This document shows positions 41,848 through 50,800 of a stretch of 64,000 nucleotides of DNA, piece by piece. The notes under the pieces are model-generated. The model was not told the origin of the DNA, did not search any database, and saw only the letters and a program-made list of their open reading frames with translations. The DNA lies in the NCBI RefSeq assembly GCF_024753135.1, contig NZ_JANUGP010000006.1, positions 62,001-126,000 on the forward strand. The letters are read 5' to 3'. Numbering within the stretch: position 1 is the first letter of the stretch; each line of letters starts with the position of its first letter. The position numbers and the translations under genes are program-made. The stretch is from Streptomyces pyxinicus. GTDB lineage: Bacteria > Actinomycetota > Actinomycetes > Streptomycetales > Streptomycetaceae.

Positions 41848-43134
41848 TCATCGGGTCGGGACCCGCTGGATCCGCGGCTCGGCGGGGGCGTCGTAGGAGC
41901 GGTCCGGGAAGACCCAGGCGCGGAAGAGGAGGAACCGCAGGACCGTCGCGGCGAGGTTGGCGGCGATCAGGACCGCCAGCTCGGTGGAGTGCGCCGGGTG
42001 CGCGTTGGCCATGCCGAGGGCGGCCAGCGAGCCGCTGGTCAGGGCGAGGCCGATACCGAAGACGACCAGTCCCTGCGCCTGGTGGCGGACGGCGCCGCCC
42101 CGGCCGCGCACCCCGAAGGTGAGCCGGCGGTTGGCGGCCGTGTTGGCGACCGCCGACACCAGCAGCGCGAGCGCGTTGGCGGTCTGCGAGCCGGCGAACT
42201 CCCGGAAGCCGCTGTAGAGCAGCAGGTAGAACAGCGTCGACAGGCCGCCCACCACGCAGAAGCCGACGAGCTGCCGGGCCAGGCCCCGGGGCACGTCCGT
42301 CAGTTCGCGGTCGCGCGGGTCGTCGCCGAAGGGCCGGGCCAGCCGGTCCAGCGGCAGCGAGCCGGTGGCCAGCGCCCGGCCGACCCGCCAGACGCCCTTG
42401 AGGTCGTCGGTGGCGGTCTTCACGATGTGCACGGTGGAGTCCGGGTCGTCCACCCAGTCGACCGGCACCTCGTGGATGCGCAGCCCCGCCCGCTCGGCGA
42501 CGACCAGCATCTCGGTGTCGAAGAACCAGCCGGTGTCCTGCACCAGCGGCAGCAGCACCTGCGCCACGTCCCGCCGGATCGCCTTGAAGCCGCACTGCGC
42601 GTCCGAGAAGCGGGCCTGGAGGGAGCCGCGCAGGATCAGGTTGTAGGCGCGGCTGATGAACTCGCGCTTGGGGCCGCGCACCACCCGGGAGCTGCGCGCC
42701 AGCCGGGAGCCGATGGCCAGGTCGGAGTGGCCGGAGATGAGCGGGGCGACCAGCGGCAGCAGCGCGTTGAGGTCGGTGGACAGGTCGACGTCCATGTAGG
42801 CGAGGACCGGCGCCTCGGACGCGGACCACACGGTCCGCAGGGCGCGGCCCCGGCCCTTCTGCTCCAGCCGGTGGGCGGTGACCTCGGGCATCTCCGCCGC
42901 GAGCCCGGCCGCCACCAGCGGGGTGGAGTCGGTGGAGGCGTTGTCGGCGACGGTGATGCGGAACGCGTACGGGAAGGTGCGCGTCAGGTGCGCGTGCAGT
43001 CTGCGCACGCACGGTTCGAGGTCCTTCTCCTCGTTGTAGACGGGGATCACTACGTCCAGGACAGGCGTACCGGCGTCCGCGGCCGGGAGGTGCTCCCGCG
43101 CCGGCAGGGTGCCGGGAGAAGAGTCGGTTCGCAT
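41848..43134 (-). CDS. Bifunctional GT2 / GtrA protein
   Basis: 428 residues. N-terminal GT2 polyprenyl-phosphate glycosyltransferase (VLDVVIPVYNEEKDLEPCVR, ITVADNASTDST, LAYMDVDLSTDLNALLPLVA with the DxD-like motif, then DAQCGFKAIRRDVAQVLLPL). From about residue 290 a GtrA domain with four membrane segments (RQLVGFCVVGGLSTLFYLLL, ANLAATVLRFLLFRAWVFPD). It makes and may flip the lipid-linked sugar used by the GT39 enzyme 37 nt downstream. Starts 14 nt after the kinase gene. Confidence 0.94.
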   Translation of the reverse strand: MRTDSSPGTLPAREHLPAADAGTPVLDVVIPVYNEEKDLEPCVRRLHAHLTRTFPYAFRITVADNASTDSTPLVAAGLAAEMPEVTAHRLEQKGRGRALRTVWSASEAPVLAYMDVDLSTDLNALLPLVAPLISGHSDLAIGSRLARSSRVVRGPKREFISRAYNLILRGSLQARFSDAQCGFKAIRRDVAQVLLPLVQDTGWFFDTEMLVVAERAGLRIHEVPVDWVDDPDSTVHIVKTATDDLKGVWRVGRALATGSLPLDRLARPFGDDPRDRELTDVPRGLARQLVGFCVVGGLSTLFYLLLYSGFREFAGSQTANALALLVSAVANTAANRRLTFGVRGRGGAVRHQAQGLVVFGIGLALTSGSLAALGMANAHPAHSTELAVLIAANLAATVLRFLLFRAWVFPDRSYDAPAEPRIQRVPTR

Positions 43135-43148
43135 GACACGAACCTTTG

Positions 43149-44780
43149 TCACGTGCCCTGTCGCGCCCATGTGGCGAGGCTGTGGTGCGCCTGTGAGTGC
43201 TGTTGCCGCTTTGTTTCCGGGGTCTGGTGGGAGGCCGGCGCGGGCAGGTGCAGGGTGAACACCGTGCGCCCGGGGACGCTGTCCACGGTGACCTCGCCGC
43301 CGTGCGCGGCGGCGACGGCCTGCACGATGGCCAGCCCGAGCCCGGTGGACCCGGTGGCCCGGGTGCGCGCGGAGTCGCCCCGCGCGAACCGTTCGAAGAC
43401 GTGCGGCAGCAGCTCGGCCGGGATGCCCGGACCGTCGTCCTGGACGTCGACGCACAGCCGGTCCCCGGCCCGCCGCACGCGCGCGGTGACGGTCGTACCG
43501 GCCGGTGTGTGGGCGCGGGCGTTGCCCAGCAGGTTGACCAGCACCTGCTGGAGCCGGGCGGCGTCGGCGCGGACCAGGGCGGGTTCGTCGGGCAGGTCGA
43601 GCCGCCAGTTGTGGGTCAGGCCGGCCGCGCGGGCGTCGCTGACCGTGTCCACGACCAGCGGTACGAGGTCGGTCTGCTCGAACTGGAGCGGCCGGCCGGC
43701 GTCGAGGCGGGCCAGCAGCAGCAGGTCCTCCACCAGCAGGCTCATCCGGCCGGCCTCCGACTCGATCCGGCCGAGGGCGTGCCGGGTGTCCGCCCCGACC
43801 TGCTCCCGGCCGCGCCGGGTCAGCTCCGCGTAGCCGCGGATGGAGGCCAGCGGGGTGCGCAGCTCGTGGCTCGCGTCGGCGACGAACCGCCGTACCCGGG
43901 TCTCGCTCTGCTGGCGGGCGTGCAGCGCGCCGTGCACGTGGTCGAGCATCCGGTTGAGCGCGACGCCCACCTGGCCGACCTCGGTCCGCGGGTCGCACTC
44001 CGACTCCGGGACCCGCTCGTCCAGGTTCACCTCGCCGCTGTGCAGCGGCAGCTCGGAGACCCGGGTGGCGGTGTGGGCGACCCGGCGCAGGGGGCGGGTC
44101 GCGACCCCGACGATGACGGTGCCGGCGAGGGAGGCCGCGAGGAGCCCGGCGGCGGTGACGCAGACCTCCACGAGGATGAGGGTGCCGATCGTGCCGTCGA
44201 CGTCCTTGGTCGGTATGGCGACGTAGAAGGAGCCGTTGTCGCCGCTGCGGTACTCGACCCGGTAGCCGCCGATGCCGGGGAGGTCGACGGTGTACTGCCC
44301 GCCGTCCCGGGGCACCTTGGCGAGGGTGCCGCGCTGGGCGTCGTCGAGCGAGGCGACCTTCATCTCCAGGTCGCTGGTGCGCTTCACGCTGCGCTTGGCG
44401 TCGCTGATGGTGCCGTCGACCAGCTGGGCCGCGATGGTGCCCACCGGCTGGGGGCCCTTGAGGACGAAGTCGCTCACGCTGGTCGAAGGCGACCGGCCCT
44501 TGCGCGTGCCGGGGATGAGGCCGTCCACCGGCTGCCGAACCGACGTGGGCTGCCGGTCGCCGGGCGGTCCGAAGGCACCGGAGGCGCGCGAGGCGACTTC
44601 GTTCAGCTGGCCGTTGAGCTGTTCGTACAGATGCGAGCGCAGGGCCAGCGTGGTGACCGTGCTGATCACGGCGCAGACGACGGCGATCAGCACCACCGAG
44701 GCGACGACGAGGCGCGTCCGCAGCGTGCGTGTCTGTCCCGCCAGACGCCGGCGCGGACGCGGCCGCCGCCGCCCGCTCAT
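43149..44780 (-). CDS. Two-component sensor histidine kinase with HAMP domain
   Basis: 543 residues. Basic N terminus, membrane segment LVVASVVLIAVVCAVISTVT, extracellular domain of about 150 residues, second membrane segment near residue 190-215, HAMP, then HisKA FVADASHELRTPLASIRGYA (phosphoacceptor His) and HATPase N box LVNLLGNARAHTPAG, G1 VQDDGPGIP and G2 GSTGLGLAIVQAV. Its start overlaps the response-regulator stop (TGATG), so translation is coupled. It controls, by context, the glycosyltransferases downstream. Confidence 0.96.
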   Translation of the reverse strand: MSGRRRPRPRRRLAGQTRTLRTRLVVASVVLIAVVCAVISTVTTLALRSHLYEQLNGQLNEVASRASGAFGPPGDRQPTSVRQPVDGLIPGTRKGRSPSTSVSDFVLKGPQPVGTIAAQLVDGTISDAKRSVKRTSDLEMKVASLDDAQRGTLAKVPRDGGQYTVDLPGIGGYRVEYRSGDNGSFYVAIPTKDVDGTIGTLILVEVCVTAAGLLAASLAGTVIVGVATRPLRRVAHTATRVSELPLHSGEVNLDERVPESECDPRTEVGQVGVALNRMLDHVHGALHARQQSETRVRRFVADASHELRTPLASIRGYAELTRRGREQVGADTRHALGRIESEAGRMSLLVEDLLLLARLDAGRPLQFEQTDLVPLVVDTVSDARAAGLTHNWRLDLPDEPALVRADAARLQQVLVNLLGNARAHTPAGTTVTARVRRAGDRLCVDVQDDGPGIPAELLPHVFERFARGDSARTRATGSTGLGLAIVQAVAAAHGGEVTVDSVPGRTVFTLHLPAPASHQTPETKRQQHSQAHHSLATWARQGT

Positions 44781-45517
44781 CAGGCGGCCGGCTTGATCAG
44801 GTACCCGGCGCCGCGCCGGGTGTGGATCATCGGCTCGCGTCCCGCGTCGATCTTCCGGCGCAGGTACGAGATGTACAGCTCGACCACGTTGGCCTGGCCG
44901 CCGAAGTCGTACGACCACACGCGGTCCAGGATCTGCGCCTTGCTGAGCACCCGGCGCGGGTTGCGCATCAGGAAGCGGAGCAGTTCGAACTCGGTGGCGG
45001 TCAGATGGATGGAGTCGCCGCCCCGGAAGACCTCGTGGCTGTCCTCGTCCAGGGTCAGGTCGCCGACCACCAGCACCGAGTCGGAGCGCCGGTCGACGGC
45101 ACCGGAGCGGCGGATCAGCCCGCGCAGCCGCGCCACGACCTCCTCCAGGCTGAACGGCTTGGTCACGTAGTCGTCGCCGCCCGCGGTGAGCCCGGCGATA
45201 CGGTCCTCCACCGCGTCCTTGGCGGTGAGGAACAGCACGGGCACGTCGGGCAGTTCGCGGCGCAGCCGCCCGAGGACGGCCAGCCCGTCCATGTCGGGCA
45301 GCATCATGTCGAGCACGACGGCGTCGGGCCGGAACTCACGGGCCGTCTGCAGAGCGCCCTGCCCGTCTCCCGCACTCCTGATCTGCCAGCCCTCGTAACG
45401 CAGGGCCATGCTCAGCAGTTCGGTGATCGACAGCTCGTCGTCCACCACCAGCACACGGACAGGACTCCCGTCCGCCCGCAGCAGTTCGGTACGCCCCTGG
45501 GGCGAGGTCGTGGTCAT
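44780..45517 (-). CDS. OmpR/PhoB-type response regulator
   Basis: 245 residues from ATG 45517 (an upstream in-frame start would add 23 residues). Receiver: RVLVVDDELSITELLSMALR, phosphorylated Asp in AVVLDMMLPDMDG, Lys in VTKPFSLEEV. Winged helix: IHLTATEFELLRFLMRNPRR, VLSKAQILDRVWSYDFGGQA, VVELYISYLRRKIDAG. First gene of the operon RR-HK-GT2/GtrA-GT39. Confidence 0.96.
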   Translation of the reverse strand: MTTTSPQGRTELLRADGSPVRVLVVDDELSITELLSMALRYEGWQIRSAGDGQGALQTAREFRPDAVVLDMMLPDMDGLAVLGRLRRELPDVPVLFLTAKDAVEDRIAGLTAGGDDYVTKPFSLEEVVARLRGLIRRSGAVDRRSDSVLVVGDLTLDEDSHEVFRGGDSIHLTATEFELLRFLMRNPRRVLSKAQILDRVWSYDFGGQANVVELYISYLRRKIDAGREPMIHTRRGAGYLIKPAA

Positions 45518-45572
45518 ACCGGACACCCTGTCGACGCCCTCTGAGAGGAGGCTTTCCTGAATCTGTGAATTC

Positions 45573-45600
45573 GCTGAGAAACCCACAGGGATCTCTCAGC
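45573..45600. promoter_or_regulatory. Inverted repeat upstream of the response-regulator gene
   Basis: GCTGAGA-N14-TCTCAGC, 56 nt before the chosen start. A further CTCTGAGAG palindrome lies at 45538-45546. Either could be an operator for autoregulation or, for the first, a terminator of the DUF2797 gene. Confidence 0.45.
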
Positions 45601-45641
45601 CGGCAGCTGGGGGCCCGTCAGCTCCGTGTGAAGTACGGCCC

Positions 45642-46505
45642 TCAGAACAGCGCTTCCGGCTCCCTGCGGAACTCCCGCACCGCGGCGGTACGGCCCGTGC
45701 CGCCGGCCGTCAGCTCCCAGCCGGTCAGCAGGCGCGTGTCGAGGACGAGGGTGCCCCGGCCGGGGGTGCTCAGGTGGAGGTCGGGTCCGGCGACCGCGAC
45801 CAGGTCACCGGCCACGGCGGTGCCGGGGGCGAGCGCCGTGATCTCGCCGAGCGCGGGCGGCGCCGTGTCCAGACCGAAGGCGCTCACGTGGTCGACGACC
45901 TCGCAGGGTTCGGGGGCGAGGGACTCCGGCCGGCCGGCGAGCCGCGCCACCCGGGCGTGCAGCTCGCGCACCTCGGCCGCGCGCTCCGCCGCCCCGGCCG
46001 GCAGCAGCGCCCGTACGGCCCGCTTCTCGGCGTACGGGATCCGGTCCGGCACCCGCAGCGCCGCCCGCAGCAGCTCCTCGGTGCGGCGCGCGGCCATCAG
46101 CGGGCCGGTGCCGAGCCAGCTGAAACAGACGGCGCCCTGTTCGAGCAGCCGGGCCGGGCCCCGCTCCCGGGCGGTGATGCCGACCTTGACCATGCCGGGG
46201 CCGAACCAGGCGAGGTACACCCGGTACGGACGGGGGTCGTCGGCGATCGTGTCGGCGGCCACCGAGTGCGCCCGGTCCAGCCGCGCGCACTCCTCGCACC
46301 GCGCCCCCGTGCTCCGCGCCGGCACCGGGGCCCGCACCGGACAGGCGTGCCCGCGCGCCCCCACGCACACCCGCACCGCCCCCTCCGGCACCGCGAAGGC
46401 GACCCGCTTCCCCCGGGGCAGCGCACTGCGCCGCCCGCCGTCCCACTCCAACGCGGGCCCGTCCGGCGCCCACCGCAGCCCCGAGCATCTCCACACCTGT
46501 GCCAT
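45642..46505 (-). CDS. DUF2797 family protein
   Basis: 287 residues: MAQVWRCSGLRWAPDGPALE, a Cys-rich region CVGARGHACPVRAP..GARCEECARLDRAHSVAADT that could bind zinc, then RPYRVYLAWFGPGMVKVGIT, resembling a GIY-YIG-like start (Y-x-x-x-x-x-x-G-x-x-K-V-G-I-T), and GPLMAARRTEELLRAALRVP. The Y..VKVGIT pattern with a following Arg and Glu is compatible with a GIY-YIG-type fold, but nuclease activity is not shown. Single gene. Confidence 0.85.
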   Translation of the reverse strand: MAQVWRCSGLRWAPDGPALEWDGGRRSALPRGKRVAFAVPEGAVRVCVGARGHACPVRAPVPARSTGARCEECARLDRAHSVAADTIADDPRPYRVYLAWFGPGMVKVGITARERGPARLLEQGAVCFSWLGTGPLMAARRTEELLRAALRVPDRIPYAEKRAVRALLPAGAAERAAEVRELHARVARLAGRPESLAPEPCEVVDHVSAFGLDTAPPALGEITALAPGTAVAGDLVAVAGPDLHLSTPGRGTLVLDTRLLTGWELTAGGTGRTAAVREFRREPEALF

Positions 46506-46560
46506 CACTCGTGAGGGTAGGGGGTGGGTCTGACAGCGGGGCGGGGACGGGTGAACGCCG

Positions 46561-46590
46561 GAAGCCCCGTGGATCACTCCACGGGGCTTC
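46561..46590 (-). terminator. Terminator of tRNA-Arg
   Basis: GAAGCCCCGTGGA pairs with TCCACGGGGCTTC, 4-nt loop, just beyond the 3' end of the tRNA on the minus strand. Confidence 0.9.
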
Positions 46591-46600
46591 CGAACTGATG

Positions 46601-46673
46601 TGCACTCGGCAGGATTCGAACCTGCAACCTTCTGATCCGTAGTCAGATGCTCTATCCGTTAAGCTACGAGTGC
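46601..46673 (-). tRNA. tRNA-Arg(ACG)
   Basis: Acceptor GCACTCG/CGAGTGC with discriminator A. The anticodon loop CTACGGA gives anticodon ACG, the substrate of TadA (encoded at 29397). The T arm GCAGGTTCGAATCCTGC is intact. Confidence 0.97.
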
Positions 46674-46804
46674 GTGTTCTTTTGTTTCTTTGTCCCCGGC
46701 TCCCGGCCCTTCCGGCCCGCTCGCGGCGACAGGAAGAACATTACATGACTGCCGCCGCCATGTGAAATCCGTTCGGCACACCCCTTGTGACCTGGGAAAA
46801 CACC

Positions 46805-46833
46805 GAAGCCCCGGTCGGAGAGACCGGGGCTTC
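46805..46833 (-). terminator. Terminator of tRNA-Ser(GCU)
   Basis: GAAGCCCCGGTC pairs with GACCGGGGCTTC around a 5-nt loop, 10 nt past the tRNA. Confidence 0.9.
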
Positions 46834-46843
46834 GGGATCGGTG

Positions 46844-46934
46844 CGGAGGCGGAGGGATTTGAACCCTCGATGGGCTTTAAGACCCAAACCGCATTAGCAG
46901 TGCGGCGCCATAGACCGGACTAGGCGACGCCTCC
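46844..46934 (-). tRNA. tRNA-Ser(GCU)
   Basis: Acceptor GGAGGCG/CGCCTCC with discriminator G; the anticodon arm CGCACT-GCT-AATGCG gives anticodon GCU. Long variable arm and normal T arm (GAGGGTTCAAATCCCTC). Confidence 0.96.
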
Positions 46935-47141
46935 AGCACAACCGTTCACGCGAGCGCGCGATCGGTGCGTGCAGATGATGACACAGTCGGGTGCGGTGTC
47001 ACCAATCGCGTCCCACGGTACTAGGCAGCCGGGCCGCAGGGCAAAGGGCTTCTCCCTGGCGAGGCGCCGGACGACGCCAGCACCGGCGCCGGACGGGGGG
47101 GCGCCGCGCAACGTCCGGGCCGCCACCGCGTTGGACAGGGC

Positions 47142-47639
47142 ATGGTTTCCTCACTCCAGGCCGCCGGGCGCCGCGTCCTCGTGTCGTCCCTCGCCGCCGT
47201 AGCCTCCCTCGTCCCGCTCACCGCCGTCCCCGCCGCCGCGGCCGGCGCCATGCCGCCGCCGGTCCGGCCGGAGGACCAGGCCCCGCGGTCCGGCCCGGCC
47301 GCCGCGGCCCCCAGCGGTGATCACCTCACCGTCGTGGTCCGGAACGCCGGGGCCCGGCGCGACGGGACGTACCAGGTGTCCTGTCACCCCGACGCCGGCC
47401 GTCACCCGGACGTGGCCGGCGCCTGCCGGACCCTCGACGAGCACACCCGCTGGGGCCGGGACCCCTTCGCCCCGGTCCCCGCGGGCAGCGACTGCACGAT
47501 GCTCTACGGCGGCGCCGCCACCGCCCATGTCACCGGCACCTGGGCCGGACGGCCGGTCGACGCGACGTACGACCGCCGCGACGGCTGCGAGATCGGCCGT
47601 TGGGACCGCATGGTGCCGGTGCTGCCGAAGGTGGGCTAG
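47142..47639 (+). CDS. Subtilisin-inhibitor-like (SSI family) secreted protein
   Basis: 165 residues. Signal peptide of about 33 residues (RRVLVSSLAAVASLVPLTAV, cleavage near AAAA). The mature part shows the SSI fold marks: LTVVVRNAGARRDGTYQVSC, four cysteines in the two-disulfide pattern (SC, AC, DC, GC) and the reactive loop SDCTMLYGG. By alignment to SSI (CPMVY), P1 is Met and P1' is Leu, which predicts inhibition of subtilisin-like proteases. SSI proteins are extracellular dimers made during development. Confidence 0.92.
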   Translation: MVSSLQAAGRRVLVSSLAAVASLVPLTAVPAAAAGAMPPPVRPEDQAPRSGPAAAAPSGDHLTVVVRNAGARRDGTYQVSCHPDAGRHPDVAGACRTLDEHTRWGRDPFAPVPAGSDCTMLYGGAATAHVTGTWAGRPVDATYDRRDGCEIGRWDRMVPVLPKVG

Positions 47640-47895
47640 CTGTTCCGTCGGGGGTGCCCGCACCGTAAAGGTCCGGCGAAGGTCTCGCGCAGGCGTGCGA
47701 CGGCGGGGCGGCGCGGAGCCGTGCGGTCAGGCGGCGGTCACGCGTTCGGCGTCACTTCCTCGTGGGACCTCCCTCTCATCCGGCGCCCCCGGCGCGACCC
47801 GTGCGCTTAGACTCCCTCGCGTGACACGTCGCGGGCCGGTTGGCAAGATGGCCCGAGCGGTCGGCAAGGTGCGGTAACAGGGAGGAAGGCGTCTC

Positions 47896-50800
47896 GTGAG
47901 CAGCAGGCCATCCCGAGGCGCTGCTCGCCTCGCAGCCATACTCGACGCGCTGCCGGACGCGTTGGTCCTGGTCAACGCCAACGGAACCGTCGTCAACGCC
48001 AACACCATCGCGCTGGAGGCCTTCGAGGCGCCGGGGACCGCGCTCGTCGGGCGCGGGCTGCTCGATCTGCTGCCGCAGTTCGACTCCCGGCTCATCCCCG
48101 GCTCCATGCGGCGCCCCGATCACATGGACCCGCGCGGGCGGACCAAGCCGACCCGGATGGTCGCCCGGCGCACCGACGGGACCGAGTTCCCGGTCGAGGT
48201 CACCAGCGCGAACCTGGAGAACGGGCAGCAGGCGTACGACGGTTACGGCTACACCGGCGACGAGCTGCTGATGCTCGTCGTACGGGACCTGTCCGGAGCG
48301 GTCGACACCGAGGCGGAGCTGGCACGCTCGCAGCGGCAGACCGAGATGATCCTGCGGGCGGCGTCGGAGGGCGTCGTCGGCACGGACACCGACGGGCGGA
48401 TCGTGCTCGTCAACCCGGCCGCCGCCCAGATACTGGGATACCGGGCCGGCGAGCTGGGCGGCAAGGAGCTGCACAACCTGGTGCTGCACTCCCGCGCCGA
48501 CGGCTCCCCCTTCCCGTACGCCGAGTCCCCGCTCGCCGACACCCTGCGCTCGGGGCGCAAGCACCGGGTGCGCGGGCAGGTGCTGTGGTCCAAGGGCGAC
48601 GAGCGGGTCTCGGTCGACCTGACCACCGCCCCGGTGCGCGACGGCGACCAGCTCGTCGGCGCCGTGATGACCTTCACCGACCGCCGGCCCTACGACAGCC
48701 TCGCCGACGAGAAGGACGCGCTGGAGAAGGCGCACGCCGAGGAGCTGGAGCGGCTCTCCGAGGAGCACGCCTCCGACCTGACCGCGCTGCGCCAGCAGCA
48801 CGTCGCCGAGGTCGAGGAGCTGCGCGAGACGTACGAGTCCGAGCTGACCGGGCTGCGCGAGAAGCACGCGGAGGAGCTGGCGTCCGGCGAGGACCGCTAC
48901 GCCGCGCTCGCCGAGCGGGAGAAGGACCGGCACGAGGCCCTCGCCGGGCGGCACGAGCAGTTGCTCACGCTGCTCGCGCGGTCGCTGCGCGGCCCGCTGG
49001 ACGAGCTGCGCCGCGAGCTGTCCGCCCTGGCCGCCGACGACGCCGGGCAGCTGTGGCCCGAGGCCAACCAGGTGCTGCACCACCTGTCCGCCGGGTACGC
49101 GCGCATCACCACCCTGATCGACAACGTCCTCGGCTACCAGCGGCTGGACGCGGGCGGCGAGGACATCACCCGGACCAAGGTGATGCTGGACGCGGTCGTC
49201 GCCGCCGGGGTGGACGGGGCCGTCGAGCTGATCGGCCCGGGGCGGGTGCAGTTCGCCGTGCACGCCCCGCCCATCGAGGCCGAGGTCGACCCGCAGCGCC
49301 TCGCGACCGCGCTGGCGCACCTCGTCGCGGACGTGGCGGGCGTCGACGCCACCGGCAACGCGCCGGTGGCGGCGGGCGGTTACCTGGACAACACCGTGGT
49401 CGTGGCCGCCGCGCAGCGCGGCGAGGTCGCGCGCATCGAGGTGCGCGGGCCGTACGCGGGCGGGGACCCGGTGCACGAGCCGATCGTGCGCGGGATCGTG
49501 CGCGCCCACGGCGGTGTCCTCCAGACGCACGAGGTGCCGGGCATGAGCGGCAGCGCGTACGTGCTGGAGGTACCGCTCGGCGGCGGCGCGGGCGCGGTCG
49601 CGGGTGCGGGCGGGGTCGCGGGCGCGGGCGCGACGGGGCTTCCCGACGTGCCGGGGCTTCCCGGCGTATCGGGGCTTCCCGGCGTGCCCGAGGCGGAGGC
49701 GGAGGCGGCCGAGCACGGTGCCGGACGGCGGCGGGTCCGGCGGTCCTCCACGGACGCCTTCCTGGACGGCGACGACGACGGTGACGGCGGCGGCGACCTG
49801 CCGGACGTGGGTGGCGAAGCCGGCCCCGGTGGCGTGGCCGGACCGGGTGGCGTGCCGCCCACGGGCCGGCGCCGTCGCCGTGCCGGTGCTCCCGCCGAGG
49901 AGACGCCTGCCGCGGCCCCGGCCGAGAGCGTGGACGCCGGGCCGAGCGGCACCGGACGCCGACGGGGACGCCCCGCGGAGGGCGCCGCCGACGCGGACGC
50001 GGGCGTGTCCGAGGGCGCGGTGATGACCGCCGCCGAGCACGCGGCGGGTGCCGCCGCCTCGGGTACGGGACTGGGCGGCACCGTGCCGCCGCAGGGCGTA
50101 CCGGCGCCGACGGGCCGTCGCGCCCGCCGCGACACCGACCCGGCCCGGGCCGCGCTGCCGCCGGCCCTGCCGGTGGCGGGTGGTACCGGTGACGCCATGC
50201 CGGCGCAGGGCGCTTCGACGGCGCTCGCACTGCCGGGTGCGGACGATGGCTCCGCGGAGGGTGCCCAGCCGACCGGGCGGCGCCGGCGCGCGCTGGCCGC
50301 CGCGGCGGAGCGCGCCGCGGCGCAGGAGGCGCCGGCCGGAGCCCGTACGGTCTTCGCCCTGCCGCCCGCCGCCGCGGACCGCCGGCCGGAGCCGGCACCG
50401 GCGGACGCCGGCCCGACGCCGGACGCGCCCGTGTCCGCCGGGACGACGGCTTCGGGCACCCCTGCCGCGGCCCCTGTCGGTCCGGTGCCGGGGGCGCCCG
50501 TGAGCCCGGACGCGGCGCCGTCCGTCGTACCGGATGCCGGGGTTCCCGTCGTACCGGCCCCCGCCGCCGAGGCTCAGCCGCAGGTCCCCGGACCGATGCC
50601 CGGTACCGAGCCCGCCGTCGGCGGTGTTCCGGGGTCTCCTGGTGTGCCCGCGGACGACGAGGGCCGGCACGACGCCGTACCGCCTGAGCAGTCCGAGGAC
50701 CACACCCCGCCGCAGCCGCACCCCACCACCGGCCCGACCGGACGCCGCCGCCGTGCCGTGGCCCAGCCGGCCGAGGCCACCGCGCAGGCACCAGCACCGG

